DNA of 64,000 nucleotides from Rhodobacter sp. TJ_12 (GTDB taxonomy: Bacteria > Pseudomonadota > Alphaproteobacteria > Rhodobacterales > Rhodobacteraceae). The first letter of the stretch is position 1. Each line of letters opens with the position of its first letter. The notes under the pieces are model-generated. The model saw only the letters and a program-made list of their open reading frames with translations, made no database searches and was not told where the DNA came from. Positions 23,944-33,578 of the stretch are shown piece after piece. A program made the translations under genes and the position numbers. Location of the stretch: the NCBI RefSeq assembly GCF_020023995.1, contig NZ_NRRD01000017.1, positions 1 to 64,000 on the forward strand, written 5' to 3'.

Positions 23944-25022
23944 CGCTGGAGCATATCCAGACCATCCGCACATCCAAAGGCAAGGTCTACCGCTACCTGC
24001 GCCTGCCCGGTCAGCCGCGCATGAAATTGCCCGATCTGCCGATCGACCACCCCGATTTCCTTGCCGCCTATGCCGCCGCATCCGCCGCGGCCCCCAAGAA
24101 ACTGCGCGCTGCCCCCGGCACGATCACAGCGCTTTGCGAGGCCTATCTGCGCTCCGAAATGTTTCTTGCGCATTCCGAGAATTACCGCGCCCTGCTACGC
24201 CGCCACATCGATGCGATCCGGGCGCAGGCCGAAGATGCCAAAGCGGCCCACCTGCGCCCCGAAGATATTGCCGACGATCTTGCCGTGCTTAAGCCCAACG
24301 TGGCAGGCCATCGGCTTAAGGCATGGCGTCAACTTTGCGCCTTTGGCGCAGACCCCACCGTGCGCTTACTCAAAACCGATCCGTCGAAATCCGTCATCAA
24401 GCCCAAGGCCCCAAAAACCGAGGGCCATCCGCCATGGTCTGCCGCCGAGATCGAGCGCTTCCGCTGCCGCTGGCCGATCGGTAGCGTGCCCCGCGCCTGC
24501 TTTGAGCTGCTTTACTGGACCGGGGCGCGGATCTCGGATGCGGTGCGCATCGGGCCGGGCATGGTCGGACGCGATGGCGTTTTGGCCTTTCGCCAACAGA
24601 AAACGGGTGACGAGGCCTTTGTGCCATGGACCTGCGCCCTGCCCCCCTATGCCGCGGCGATGATCGAAGACCGCGACACGATGCACGCGGCCCTCGCCTG
24701 CCTCACCGGGCACATGACATTTCTGGCCACGCACGGCGGTCGCACCAGATCGCACAAAGCCCTGGGCACCGTCATTGCCGATGCGGCCCGCACGGCCAAA
24801 ATCGAAGGCCGCAGCGCGCATGGTTTGCGCAAATCTCGCGCCATGCGCTTGGCCGAGGCAGGCGCCACCACCCACCAGATCGCCGCCTGGACCGGGCATC
24901 AAAGCCTCTCCGAAGTGCAGCACTATACCGAAGCCGCAGACCGCCGCCGCGCCGTTCGCGGAACAGAACAAGACCAGAACTTTGTAAAAAGTCCCGTCCA
25001 ATCTGTAAAAAACAGAAAATAA
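23913..25022 (+). CDS. int: Tyrosine integrase of the prophage
   Basis: 369 residues. The N-terminal arm-binding and core-binding region reaches about residue 170. The catalytic domain has R206 (in TGARISDAVR), K230 (QQKTGDE), H303-x-x-R306 (HGLRKSRA), H329 (WTGHQS) and the nucleophile Y338 (VQHYTEAADRR), so all catalytic residues are present. It catalyses integration at and excision from the tRNA-Arg gene 31 bases downstream. The Lys-rich C-terminal tail (KSPVQSVKNRK) is unremarkable. Confidence 0.95.
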   Translation: MRRQIRESTVTLEHIQTIRTSKGKVYRYLRLPGQPRMKLPDLPIDHPDFLAAYAAASAAAPKKLRAAPGTITALCEAYLRSEMFLAHSENYRALLRRHIDAIRAQAEDAKAAHLRPEDIADDLAVLKPNVAGHRLKAWRQLCAFGADPTVRLLKTDPSKSVIKPKAPKTEGHPPWSAAEIERFRCRWPIGSVPRACFELLYWTGARISDAVRIGPGMVGRDGVLAFRQQKTGDEAFVPWTCALPPYAAAMIEDRDTMHAALACLTGHMTFLATHGGRTRSHKALGTVIADAARTAKIEGRSAHGLRKSRAMRLAEAGATTHQIAAWTGHQSLSEVQHYTEAADRRRAVRGTEQDQNFVKSPVQSVKNRK

Positions 25023-25052
25023 CCTAACGTTTTCAATGTCTTTTTGAAGGAG

Positions 25053-25129
25053 TGGCGATCCCGGAAGGACTCGAACCCTCGACCCGCTGCTTAGAAGGCA
25101 GCTGCTCTATCCAGCTGAGCTACGGGACC
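25053..25129 (-). tRNA. tRNA-Arg (anticodon UCU), prophage attachment site
   Basis: 77 nt including an encoded CCA. The 5' acceptor strand GGTCCCG pairs with CGGGATC (one G-U pair), the D arm text is AGCTCAGCTGGATAGAGC, the anticodon loop is CTTCTAA (UCU, reads AGA) and the T arm has GGTTCGAGTCC. The 3' end faces the integrase, so the att core is expected within the 3' half. Confidence 0.95.
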
Positions 25130-25183
25130 GCATGCGCCCCTTTTGCGACAAGCGCGCGCGCGGCGCAAGCATTCTGCGCCGCG

Positions 25184-25642
25184 CTAAAGCGCACGGGTCA
25201 GAAACACCGACATCGGATCGGGGCGATAATCCGCAAAGGGCGCGCAGTCCACAAAGCCCGCCGCCAGATAAAGCGCGCGCGCGGGCGCGAAGCTTGCCTG
25301 CGCCCCGGTTTCCAAACTCAGCCGGGCAAACCCCAGCCGCTGCGCTTCGGCCATCAGGTGATGCAAAAGCGCGCGCGCAAACCCCCGGCCCCGCGCCTCG
25401 TCCAGAACATGCATCGACTTGATCTCGCCGTGATCCGCCGTGATCCGCTTCAGCGCCCCCATCGCCCAAGGCGTGCCCGCATCGCGCAAAACGTAAAACC
25501 AGATCCCGTCAGCGGCCAAAGCCGAGGCGGGCAGCATGTGGATCGATTCGGGCGGGGTATCGGCATGCATCGCGGCGGTGTGGCGCGCGTGCAAAAGTGC
25601 CAGATCGTCCTGCACCGGATGCTCAAGCGAAATGGTGATCAT
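25184..25642 (-). CDS. GNAT family N-acetyltransferase
   Basis: 152 residues from the ATG at 25642. The acetyl-CoA binding motif A is clear (MHVLDEARGRGFARALLHHLMAEA, with R/Q-x-x-G-x-G/A), followed by FARLSLETGAQASFAPARALY and AAGFVDCAPF, the usual motif B of the family. Substrate unknown. It is the first host gene beyond the tRNA and is transcribed towards it. A longer frame to 25759 lacks a better start. Confidence 0.88.
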   Translation of the reverse strand: MITISLEHPVQDDLALLHARHTAAMHADTPPESIHMLPASALAADGIWFYVLRDAGTPWAMGALKRITADHGEIKSMHVLDEARGRGFARALLHHLMAEAQRLGFARLSLETGAQASFAPARALYLAAGFVDCAPFADYRPDPMSVFLTRAL

Positions 25643-26423
25643 GAGGGCCTCCGATGCGGTTATGGCGGTCCTGTGGCGCAAAGAAAAGCCCCCCGCGCCC
25701 CGCCAAGTTTGAAAAGATCGCAGCGGAGCGGAACGCGGGGTCGGCACGGCCCCACACACCGGCCGAAGGCGTGCCGTGTGCCGCAGTTCTTATATTTTCA
25801 ATAAACCCCCAACGCGCACCCGGATATATCTTTAATTTCAAAATTCAGGGCAGCACATATTTTTTGATCACCGAACATTTTAAATCACCCACAATCGGGA
25901 CTAAAATATCCGCCAAAACAAAACACGCCGCGCGAAATAAAAAGACCCCCAAAGATTATAACATCCGCGCCCACCAGCGCCTGATCGCACGGCCATGCCC
26001 TGCGCCGTCACAGCGCACGGATCACGCGCTTGCAGCCCTTCCCTGCTGAGGCCACGCAGACGATCGACCCTCCCCGCCCCTGATTCTTTGGCCTTTGCGG
26101 CTTCCACCGGCAGCGGGCAGCGCCGCCCCGCCCGTTCCATTCGGCCGCCACCGAAAAGCCGAATTCTGAAAACCGCGCCATATTTACGCGCCAAGGTCCT
26201 AATTGCGCATTAACCCCACCGCCAATTAAAACCGCACATCCGCCCAATACATAAAAATTGCGCGGGATATTACCTTGCCCGAAGACCCGCTGAATTTTAC
26301 CCCTGAAGGGCGATCGGACGCACCGAAGAAATCGGCCCCACCCCACCGTTGCTCAGTCTCATGCCACCGGCTCTGCCGGGGCGGTTTCGTTGGCGCTTTG
26401 CGCCGGTTCAACAGGAGTGCCGT
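25643..26423. other. 780-bp intergenic region with lower G+C, no gene supported
   Basis: The part from about 25790 to 25970 is A+T richer than the rest of the window (runs such as ATATTTTTTGATC and AATAAAAAGACC), and 26170-26270 is again A+T rich. Frames here are short and lack family signal. It separates the divergent GNAT and serralysin-like genes and should hold both promoters. I could not define -35/-10 elements with confidence. Confidence 0.5.
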
Positions 26424-28736
26424 ATGCCTCTGCCAATCTATACCACGGAACAAGCCGTCACGCAGTTGACGATCGGCTACTGGCAAGTGGGTCACACCCT
26501 GTCTTGGGCCCTCAGCCCCAGCCGAACCGTCAGCTATTCGATTGCCAGCAATATGAGCGCGGCGGAAGTAACGATGATCCGCACCGCTTTGTCGGATTGG
26601 TCCGAGATCGCCAATATCCAATTCGTCGAAAGCGACTGGGGCGCGCAGATCCGGTTCCAGAATACGGCCCCGGGGGCCTATACGAACTATTACTATTTCG
26701 GGGCGCACTTTTCTCAGGCCACGATCAATGTCTCGACCGATTGGCTGAACAGCTATGGCAACAGCGTGGGCGGCTACGGCTATCATACCTATGTGCATGA
26801 AATCGGGCATGCCTTGGGCCTGGGCCATACCGGCAATTACAACGGCGCGGCCTATTTCCCCACGCATGCGCTTTACGCCAATGACAGCTGGCAAACCTCT
26901 GTCATGTCCTATTTCTCGCAAAATCTGAACAGCTACACCGATGCAAGCTATGCCTATGTGCTGACCCCGATGATGTTCGACATCGCGGCCATGCAGGCGC
27001 TTTACGGCACCCCCAGCGCGATTCACGGCGGCGATACGGTTTACGGGCTGGGCTCCACCGCTGGCGGCGCGCTCGACTATCTGGGCACCGCGAATTTCAA
27101 CGCCTCCGTGACCTTCACCCTTGTCGACAGTTCGGGCATCGACCGGATCGATTTCTCGGCCCGGTCCGAGGCAAGCCGGATCGATCTCACCGCAGGCGCG
27201 ATTTCGGATGTGTTCGGCCGCTTCGGCAATATGGTGATCGCCGAAGGCACGGTGATCGAAAACCTGACAAGCGGATCGGGCCATGACACGCTGACAGGCA
27301 ATGCCGCGGACAATGCCATCAATGGGCGCGCGGGCAATGACCTGATCGATGGCGCGGGCGGCAATGACGCGCTGATCGGCAGCGCGGGCGATGATACGCT
27401 GATCGGCGGTGCGGGCAATGACACGCTCACCGGCGGGGTGGGGGCGGATACATTTGTCTTTGGTCTGACCTTCGGGCGCGACACGATCGCCGATTTCGAC
27501 CTCAGCGATAGCATCGATATCTCGGCGCTATCGGCCATCACCGACTGGCGCTTGCTGCTGGCACTGATGAGCGAAAGCGCGGCAGGCGTCAGCATCGCCA
27601 CGGCGCAGGGCACGCTGACGCTGACCGGCCTGACCCTTTCGGCGCTGGAGGCCACGCAATTCCTGCTGGTCACCGGCCCTGGCGATGACAGCAGCATCGG
27701 CCGCAACATGATGGGCACGGCGGGCGATGATGCGCTTATGGGCGGCGCGGGCGATGATACGATCGATGGCGGCAGCGGACACGACTCGATTGATGCCGGT
27801 TCCGGCAATGATCAGGTGCGCGGCGGCTTCGGGCGCGATACGATCCACCTTGGCGCAGGCAATGACATCTTCTTTGACAGCAATGACACCAACGCCGATG
27901 AGGTTTGGGGCGGGGACGGCAATGACACGCTGACGGCCACCAACGGGCTTGACCAGCTTCACGGCGAAACGGGCAATGACCATCTCAGCGCTGGCGACGA
28001 TGGCGCGGTTTTGTCGGGCGGTCTGGGCAATGACACGCTTTTGGGCGGCGCCGGGGCGGATCGGACCTATGACAATGGCGGGCGCGATTACGTCGATCTG
28101 GGCGGTGGCGATGACCGATATACCGCCACCGGCGACACCGCCGGAACCGGGGATACCGTGCATGGCGGAACCGGCGCGGACCGCATCACCACCAGCGACG
28201 GCGATGATCTGCTTTTTGGCGATGACGGCAATGACACGCTTTCCAGCGGCGCCGGAAATGACACGGTGCGCGGCGGCCAGGGCGATGACGTTGTCGCGCT
28301 GGGGCTCGGGGATGACCGCTTTGAAGACAGTGTCGACACTGGCAATGATCGGGTCGATGGGGGCGAAGGCAATGACCTGATCATCAGCTTTGGCGGGCAA
28401 GACACGCTGGAAGGCGGCGCGGGGGCCGATACGATCTTTGGCAATCAGGGCGATGATACGCTTATCGGCGGCACGGGTGACGACCAGTTGAGCGGCGGCG
28501 CGGGCGTGGATGTCTTTGTCTTCACCACGGGTGACGGCGCCGACACGATCGTGGACTTCAAGATCGGCACCGATGTGCTGGACCTGACCGCCGTGGCGGG
28601 GCTGGCCGTCTGGGACGATCTCAGCGCGGCGCTCGGCCAATCCGGGGGCGATACGGTGCTGAGTTTTGACGGGCTGGAAATCACGCTTTCGGGCCTGAAC
28701 GCGGGGGCGCTGAGCGCCGACGATGTCTTGCTTTAA
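26424..28736 (+). CDS. Secreted serralysin-like M10 metalloprotease with RTX repeats
   Basis: 770 residues, AGGAG 6 bases before the ATG. Residues 1-200 are the peptidase: zinc site HEIGHALGLGH at 125-135 and Met-turn SVMSY at 159-163, as in serralysins (family M10B). From about residue 280 to 740 there are many calcium-binding GGxGxDxx nonapeptides (for example GGAGNDTLTGG, GGEGNDLI), interrupted by a ~100-residue spacer around 365-430 (DWRLLLALMSESAAGVS) and ended by a similar module (VFTTGDGADTIVDF). No N-terminal signal peptide; export by a type I system through the C-terminus is expected, but no such transporter is nearby. It probably degrades extracellular protein. Confidence 0.9.
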   Translation: MPLPIYTTEQAVTQLTIGYWQVGHTLSWALSPSRTVSYSIASNMSAAEVTMIRTALSDWSEIANIQFVESDWGAQIRFQNTAPGAYTNYYYFGAHFSQATINVSTDWLNSYGNSVGGYGYHTYVHEIGHALGLGHTGNYNGAAYFPTHALYANDSWQTSVMSYFSQNLNSYTDASYAYVLTPMMFDIAAMQALYGTPSAIHGGDTVYGLGSTAGGALDYLGTANFNASVTFTLVDSSGIDRIDFSARSEASRIDLTAGAISDVFGRFGNMVIAEGTVIENLTSGSGHDTLTGNAADNAINGRAGNDLIDGAGGNDALIGSAGDDTLIGGAGNDTLTGGVGADTFVFGLTFGRDTIADFDLSDSIDISALSAITDWRLLLALMSESAAGVSIATAQGTLTLTGLTLSALEATQFLLVTGPGDDSSIGRNMMGTAGDDALMGGAGDDTIDGGSGHDSIDAGSGNDQVRGGFGRDTIHLGAGNDIFFDSNDTNADEVWGGDGNDTLTATNGLDQLHGETGNDHLSAGDDGAVLSGGLGNDTLLGGAGADRTYDNGGRDYVDLGGGDDRYTATGDTAGTGDTVHGGTGADRITTSDGDDLLFGDDGNDTLSSGAGNDTVRGGQGDDVVALGLGDDRFEDSVDTGNDRVDGGEGNDLIISFGGQDTLEGGAGADTIFGNQGDDTLIGGTGDDQLSGGAGVDVFVFTTGDGADTIVDFKIGTDVLDLTAVAGLAVWDDLSAALGQSGGDTVLSFDGLEITLSGLNAGALSADDVLL

Positions 28737-28746
28737 CGCGCAAGGA

Positions 28747-28777
28747 CCGGGCGAAGGGGACATCCCGCTTCGCCCGG
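28747..28777. terminator. Hairpin between convergent protease and cysK genes
   Basis: Perfect 10-bp stem CCGGGCGAAG/CTTCGCCCGG with an 11-base loop, placed 10 bases after the protease stop and about 30 bases before the cysK stop on the other strand. No T-run, but position between convergent genes suggests it terminates or protects both transcripts. Confidence 0.6.
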
Positions 28778-28807
28778 CCCCTAAGTGACCGAACCCGTCT
28801 CAGCGGA

Positions 28808-29782
28808 TCAGACCGGGGTGCCCGCCGCGTCAAACATGCCTTCGAACAGCGCCGACGACAGATACCGCTCGCCCGAATCCGGCAAGATCACCACGATGGT
28901 TTTGCCCGCATGCGCCGGGTCTTGCGCCAAACGCAGCGCCGCCGCCGTCGCCGCGCCGCAAGAAATGCCGCACAAAATACCCTCTTCGCGGGCCAAGCGC
29001 AGCGCCACCTCCATCGCCTCTTCATTGCTGACCTGTTCGATCGCATCGATCAGCCCCAGATCCAGCACACCGGGCACGAAGCCCGCGCCGATGCCTTGGA
29101 TTTTGTGCGGGCCGGGTTTGATCTCTTCGCCCGCGCGGGCTTGGCTCAGCACCGGGCTTGCCGCCGGTTCCACCGCGACCGTATGCACCGCCGCGCCCCG
29201 GTCTTGCTTCAGATACCGGCTCACCCCGGTGATCGTGCCGCCGGTGCCCACACCGGCCACGAACACATCCACCTTCCCATCGGTATCTTCCCAGATTTCG
29301 GGGCCGGTGGTGCGTTCATGGATCGCCGGGTTGGCCGGGTTTTCAAACTGTTGCAACAGCACATATTTCGGGTCCGAGGCGGCGATTTCTTTGGCCTTGG
29401 CAATCGCCCCGCCCATGCCCTTGGCGCCTTCGGTCAGGACCAGTTTCGCGCCGTAAGCCACCAGCAATTTACGCCGCTCAAGGCTCATGGTTTCGGGCAT
29501 GGTCAGGGTGATCGGAATGCCCCGCGCGGCGGCCACCGCGGCCAGCGCAATCCCGGTATTGCCCGAGGTGGGCTCAACAATTTCGCGCCCCGGCGTCAGC
29601 AAACCCTTTTCCTCGGCATCCCAGATCATCGCCGAACCGATCCGGCATTTCACCGAATAGGCCGGGTTGCGGCCCTCGATCTTGGCCAAGATCGTCGCCC
29701 CCAGCCCCGCGCCCAAACGCGAAAGCTTCACCAAGGGCGTGCGGCCAATGGAACGGGAATTGTCGTCGTAAATGCGGCTCAT
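28808..29782 (-). CDS. cysK: Cysteine synthase A (O-acetylserine sulfhydrylase)
   Basis: 324 residues, fold-type II PLP enzyme converting O-acetylserine and sulfide to cysteine. Seen are K45 (PAYSVKCR) for the PLP Schiff base, the substrate loop TSGNTGIAL at 72-80, the phosphate loop [10 protein letters not shown], and the C-terminal [12 protein letters not shown] and [10 protein letters not shown]. Length fits the CysK family. It stands alone on the minus strand next to the Mo and nif loci. A link to cysteine supply for Fe-S assembly is possible but unproven. Confidence 0.95.
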   Translation of the reverse strand: MSRIYDDNSRSIGRTPLVKLSRLGAGLGATILAKIEGRNPAYSVKCRIGSAMIWDAEEKGLLTPGREIVEPTSGNTGIALAAVAAARGIPITLTMPETMSLERRKLLVAYGAKLVLTEGAKGMGGAIAKAKEIAASDPKYVLLQQFENPANPAIHERTTGPEIWEDTDGKVDVFVAGVGTGGTITGVSRYLKQDRGAAVHTVAVEPAASPVLSQARAGEEIKPGPHKIQGIGAGFVPGVLDLGLIDAIEQVSNEEAMEVALRLAREEGILCGISCGAATAAALRLAQDPAHAGKTIVVILPDSGERYLSSALFEGMFDAAGTPV

Positions 29783-29941
29783 ATCCTATCTCCAGTCGAT
29801 TGCAGCCGGGCAGATCCCGGCCTTTGCCCCTTGAAAGCATGAAGAAATCTGACTGAAAACCCTTGAAAAACCGCCGTTCCGGCTTTCGCGAAACTTCGGG
29901 AAAGCGTTGCGCCCCGCCGCACCGCCTTGGCACGTTTTTCC

Positions 29942-30721
29942 TTAGGGCAGCGCCAGAATCACATGGCTCGATTTCACCAAAGCGGTCAGCCGCTCGCCCG
30001 GCGCGGGGGCCAGACCATCCGCGCTTTCGCGGGTGATCGCGGCGGCCAGCGTTTTGCCCGCGCCCAAATCCAGCACCACTTCGGTGCCCAAATCACCGTC
30101 GATCCGCTCCATCACCACGCCCGAAAGCCGGTTGCGGATCGACAGGCGCGGCGCCTCTTCGCGGGTCAGCATCACGAAATTGGATTTCACCAGCGCCAAG
30201 ACCTCGACCCCCGGCATCAGCCCCAATTCCCGCGCCGAACGCGCGGTAATCACCGACACAAGCTGTGCCCCGCCCAGATCAAGCTTCACCTCGGCGCTGA
30301 CACGGTCGGCCAGAACGCTGCTCACCTTGCACGCCCAGACATTGCGCGCCGAGGTGCGCAGGCTCAGCCCCCGCAACACCTGCGCCGGCGCAAGATCAAG
30401 CCGGTTTTCAAGCCGGGCCAGCAGCTTGGCCAGTTCCGCCTCGATCTCGCCATAGGCGGCAATCACCTGCCGCCCCGCCGCGGTCAATTCGGCCCCACCG
30501 CCCGCGCGCCCGCCCGGTGCCGCTGTGACCAAGGGGCTGGAAAAAAGGTTATTCATCGCCTTTACGCCATCCCAAGCGGCCTTGTAGCTTAGCCCCACCT
30601 CGCGCGCGGCGGCGGAGATCGAGCCCGTGCGCCCCACAGCGGCCAAAAGCGCCACCCGCTCGGCCCCCATCCGCGCCCCGGTGCGTTCCAGCGTCAGCGC
30701 CCCGCGTAAACCCTCTGTCAT
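29942..30721 (-). CDS. modE: Molybdate-responsive regulator ModE/MopA type
   Basis: 259 residues. Residues ~10-110 are the LysR-type winged helix of ModE (ARMGAERVALLAAVGRTGSISAAAREVGLSYKAAWD). Two tandem Mop (TOBE) domains follow, each with a SARN-type start (RTSARNVWACKVSSV; SIRNRLSGVV) and an ALVKSNFVML or ALVKSSHVILAL end. It binds molybdate and controls mod and nitrogenase genes. In R. capsulatus the MopA and MopB homologues repress anfA and modABC when molybdate is abundant. Here it is divergent from modA across a Mo-box-like repeat. Start at 30721; a longer frame exists but is less family-like. Confidence 0.9.
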   Translation of the reverse strand: MTEGLRGALTLERTGARMGAERVALLAAVGRTGSISAAAREVGLSYKAAWDGVKAMNNLFSSPLVTAAPGGRAGGGAELTAAGRQVIAAYGEIEAELAKLLARLENRLDLAPAQVLRGLSLRTSARNVWACKVSSVLADRVSAEVKLDLGGAQLVSVITARSARELGLMPGVEVLALVKSNFVMLTREEAPRLSIRNRLSGVVMERIDGDLGTEVVLDLGAGKTLAAAITRESADGLAPAPGERLTALVKSSHVILALP

Positions 30722-30945
30722 GCCCTGTCCTTCCGGCTGCGTGCCGCCAATCTGGCGCAGCGGCGCGGCAATGGCCACCGCCGATCGGCAAAAGCGCCCG
30801 GATCACGGGCAAACCCCGCCCATTTCTTAGGCACCATCCCCTCTGCCGCCCAAAATTCACCCCCACCCCGGCGCAAGTTGCGGGCCAAGTGACAAGGCGT
30901 CCGAGGCGCCCCGCCGCACCCCGATTGCGGATTTCGCACGCCAGT

Positions 30946-30970
30946 CGCTATGAAGTTCGTATACATAGCG
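30946..30970. promoter_or_regulatory. Mo-box-like inverted repeat in the modE-modA divergent region
   Basis: CGCTATG-N11-CATAGCG, perfect 7-base arms centred at 30958, lies 37 bases before the modA start and 225 bases from the modE start. The arm matches the CGCTATA half of known ModE boxes. It is the expected repressor site for modABCD and perhaps the regulator. Confidence 0.7.
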
Positions 30971-31006
30971 CTTCCAGCCTCGGGATCTCCCGAAGAAAGG
31001 ATCAAG

Positions 31007-31747
31007 ATGATTACCCGCCTCAGCACTGCCTGTGCCGCCCTTTTGATTGCCACCGCCCCCGCGCAAGCAGACGCGGTGATGGCCGCCGTCGCCGCCAATT
31101 TCACCAAACCCGCGCAAGAGATTGCCGCGCTGTTTACCGCCGAAACCGGGCATGAGGTGACACTGTCTTTCGGCCCTTCGGGGCAGTTTTTCGCGCAAAT
31201 CACCCAAGGTGCGCCGTTTGAGGTGTTTTTGTCCGCCGATGCGGCGCGCCCTGCAAAAGCGGTCGAAGGCGGCTTTGCCGTGCCCGGCAGCGCCTTCACC
31301 TATGCGCGTGGCAAGCTGGTTTTGTGGAGCGCGGACCCCGCCACCGTTACCGGCCCCGAGGCGCTGGACGCCGACCCGGAGCATGTGGCGATTGCCGATC
31401 CGGCCTCGGCCCCCTATGGCGCGGCGGCGGTCGAGGTGATCGCGGCCTTGGGCTTGACCGAGACGCTGGCAGACAAGATCATCACCGGCAAAAGCATTGC
31501 GCAGGCCTACCAATTCACCGCCTCGGGCAATGCGCCTTTGGGGTTTGTCGCAATGTCGCAAGTGGCCGGCGATAGATCGGGGTCAAGCTGGGTGGTGCCT
31601 GCCGATCTTTATGCCCCGATCCGGCAAGATGCCGTGCTGCTGATGCCGGGGAAAGACGATCCGGCGGCACAGGCCTTTCTCGACTTTCTGAAAACGCCGC
31701 AGGCCGTTGAGATCATAGTGAAATACGGGTACGAAACCGGGGAATAA
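31007..31747 (+). CDS. modA: Molybdate ABC transporter periplasmic binding protein
   Basis: 246 residues with a Sec signal peptide ([19 protein letters not shown]) and GAAAGG-type ribosome site. The mature protein shows the ModA oxyanion-binding segments: [25 protein letters not shown] with the Ser ligands, and [10 protein letters not shown]. Further along are [13 protein letters not shown] and the C-terminal YGYETGE. It captures molybdate in the periplasm for ModBC. It ends 2 bases before modB. Confidence 0.95.
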   Translation: MITRLSTACAALLIATAPAQADAVMAAVAANFTKPAQEIAALFTAETGHEVTLSFGPSGQFFAQITQGAPFEVFLSADAARPAKAVEGGFAVPGSAFTYARGKLVLWSADPATVTGPEALDADPEHVAIADPASAPYGAAAVEVIAALGLTETLADKIITGKSIAQAYQFTASGNAPLGFVAMSQVAGDRSGSSWVVPADLYAPIRQDAVLLMPGKDDPAAQAFLDFLKTPQAVEIIVKYGYETGE

Positions 31748-31749
31748 CC

Positions 31750-32442
31750 ATGGACCTTTCCAGCCTCCACGACCCGGCTATGCTGCAAACGCTGGGCCTG
31801 ACGCTGAAGCTTGCGGCCATCACCACGGCGGTGCTTTTGGTCCTTGGTACGCCGCTGGCGTGGTGGCTGGCCCAACCGGGCGGCTGGTGGAAAGATGTGG
31901 TGGGGGCGATCGTGTCCCTGCCCATCGTTCTGCCGCCCACGGTTTTGGGGTTTTACCTGCTGATCGCGATGGGGCCAGACTCACCGCTCACCGCGCTTTT
32001 GGGGCAGAAATTGTCCTTCACCTTTGCCGGGCTGGTTCTGGGCTCGGTCGTCTATTCGTTGCCCTTTGTCGTGAACCCCATCCGCAACAGCTTCACCGCG
32101 ATGGGGCCGCGCCCGATGGAGGTGGCCGCGACGCTGCGCGCAGGCCCATTGGACGCTTTTCGCACCGTCGCCCTGCCGCTGGCCCTGCCCGGAATTTCTA
32201 CCGGGGCGATACTGGGCTTTGCGCATACGGTGGGCGAATTTGGCGTTGTTCTGATGATCGGCGGCGCGATCCCGGGGCGCACCAAGGTGCTGTCGGTGAC
32301 GATCTTTGACTATGTCGAGACCTTGGAATGGGACAAGGCGCATCTGCTGGCCGGGCTGATGCTGGTGCTGTCTTTCACGGTGATCTTGGCGATGATGCTG
32401 ATCGAGCGGCGCTTGGGCGCGCGCGGGGGGGCGCGGCCATGA
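31750..32442 (+). CDS. modB: Molybdate ABC transporter permease
   Basis: 230 residues, about five transmembrane helices. The EAA loop is [27 protein letters not shown], the contact with ModC, and [18 protein letters not shown] is a typical ModB motif. Stop overlaps modC by 4 bases. Confidence 0.95.
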   Translation: MDLSSLHDPAMLQTLGLTLKLAAITTAVLLVLGTPLAWWLAQPGGWWKDVVGAIVSLPIVLPPTVLGFYLLIAMGPDSPLTALLGQKLSFTFAGLVLGSVVYSLPFVVNPIRNSFTAMGPRPMEVAATLRAGPLDAFRTVALPLALPGISTGAILGFAHTVGEFGVVLMIGGAIPGRTKVLSVTIFDYVETLEWDKAHLLAGLMLVLSFTVILAMMLIERRLGARGGARP

Positions 32443-33578
32443 TCCATGCCAGCTTCAAAGGCCGCATCGGCAGCTTTACCCTTGATGCCGCGTTCGAGGC
32501 GTTGGGCCATGGGGTGACCGCGCTGTTTGGCCCCTCGGGGTGCGGCAAAACCACGGTATTGCGCTGCATGGCGGGGCTGACGCGACTGCCCGAAGGGCAA
32601 TTGGTGGTGCATGGCCAAACTTGGCAAGCGGGGCGCAAATTCACCCCGGTGCACCGCCGCGCGGTCGGCTATGTGTTTCAAGAAGCCAGCCTTTTTGCGC
32701 ATTTAAACGTGCGTGAAAACCTGTGCTACGGGCTTAAACGCGCCAAAGGCCCCCTGCGGATCACCGAAGAAGAGGTGGTTTCGCTTTTGGGGATCGCGCC
32801 CCTGTTTGAGCGCCCCACCGCCACATTGTCGGGCGGCGAGCGGCAACGGGTGGCGATTGGGCGCGCGCTGCTGTCGCAACCCGAACTTTTGCTGATGGAC
32901 GAGCCGTTATCCGCGCTTGATCGGCTCTCGCGCGAAGACATTCTGCCCTATCTGGAACGGCTGCATGCGCGGCTGGAAATGCCGGTGATCTTGGTCAGCC
33001 ATGACATGACCGAGGTGGAGCGTCTGGCCGACCGGCTGGTGCTGATGGAGGCGGGCCGCGTGCGCGCGCAAGGCCCGCTGGCGCCAATGCTGGCCGACCC
33101 CGATTTGCCACTCATTCATCGGCCCGATTTGGCCTCGGTGCTGGAGGGCGAGGTCGTGGCGGTCGATGACGCCTATGGGCTGAGCCAGATCGCCGTGCCG
33201 GGGGGCGTGATCGTGGTGCCGGGGCGGCTCGGGCCTGCGGGCGCGCGGCGGCGGATGCGGATTCCGGCGGCCGATGTCAGCCTTGGGCGCAACCCGCCCG
33301 CCGACACCACAATTCTGAACGCCCTGCCCGCCACCATTGTGGATGCCGAACCCGAACCCAATGGCAGCCCGCTGGTCACCGTGCGGCTGGCACTTGGCCG
33401 CGCGGCAGATGGCGCCTTGCTGCTGGCGCGGATTTCGCGCAAATCGTGGGACAGCTTGGGGTTTGCACCGGGCGAGCCGATCGTGGCGCGCCTCAAGGCC
33501 ACGGCGCTGTCGCATCCCGGCACCTCGATGGAAACCGCCCCCGATTGGCAAGAGGACGATGATGTTCATGATCGATGA
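32439..33578 (+). CDS. modC: Molybdate ABC transporter ATP-binding protein
   Basis: 379 residues. Walker [10 protein letters not shown] at 31-39, Q-loop FQEASLFAH, signature [11 protein letters not shown] near 130, Walker [13 protein letters not shown] near 150, H-loop VSHDMTEV. The C-terminal ~90 residues are a single Mop/TOBE domain ([24 protein letters not shown]) that may sense molybdate and inhibit transport. The start at 32439 gives the ATGA overlap with modB. Confidence 0.95.
   Translation: MIHASFKGRIGSFTLDAAFEALGHGVTALFGPSGCGKTTVLRCMAGLTRLPEGQLVVHGQTWQAGRKFTPVHRRAVGYVFQEASLFAHLNVRENLCYGLKRAKGPLRITEEEVVSLLGIAPLFERPTATLSGGERQRVAIGRALLSQPELLLMDEPLSALDRLSREDILPYLERLHARLEMPVILVSHDMTEVERLADRLVLMEAGRVRAQGPLAPMLADPDLPLIHRPDLASVLEGEVVAVDDAYGLSQIAVPGGVIVVPGRLGPAGARRRMRIPAADVSLGRNPPADTTILNALPATIVDAEPEPNGSPLVTVRLALGRAADGALLLARISRKSWDSLGFAPGEPIVARLKATALSHPGTSMETAPDWQEDDDVHDR

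Larger units (their letters stand above)
1..25052. mobile_element. HK97-type siphophage prophage (right part; left end outside window)
   Basis: A continuous set of phage modules ends immediately beside the 3' end of a tRNA-Arg gene. Terminase, portal, protease, capsid, connector and tail genes lie on the minus strand, an early and repressor region at 16-21.5 kb, and an excisionase-like gene plus tyrosine integrase on the plus strand at the right edge. Integrase next to a tRNA 3' end is the classical attR/attL arrangement, and the tRNA is intact on the host side. The other att copy should repeat part of the tRNA 3' half to the left of base 1. The open frames are intact, so the element may be inducible, but no holin or endolysin gene is in this part. 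The tail-tip gene series resembles GTA tails in order, yet the integrase, repressor and tRNA target argue for a true temperate phage. Confidence 0.93.

Noticed and set aside
1-25052. Interpretation of the structural cluster as a gene transfer agent
   Set aside because: Tail-tip order is GTA-like, but there is an integrase, excisionase-like protein, cro/cI switch, TerS-HNH pair and tRNA insertion, all marks of a temperate phage.
25643-26423. Short frames in the protease upstream region as small genes
   Set aside because: No ribosome sites with conserved-looking peptides; composition drifts with the A+T-rich sequence.
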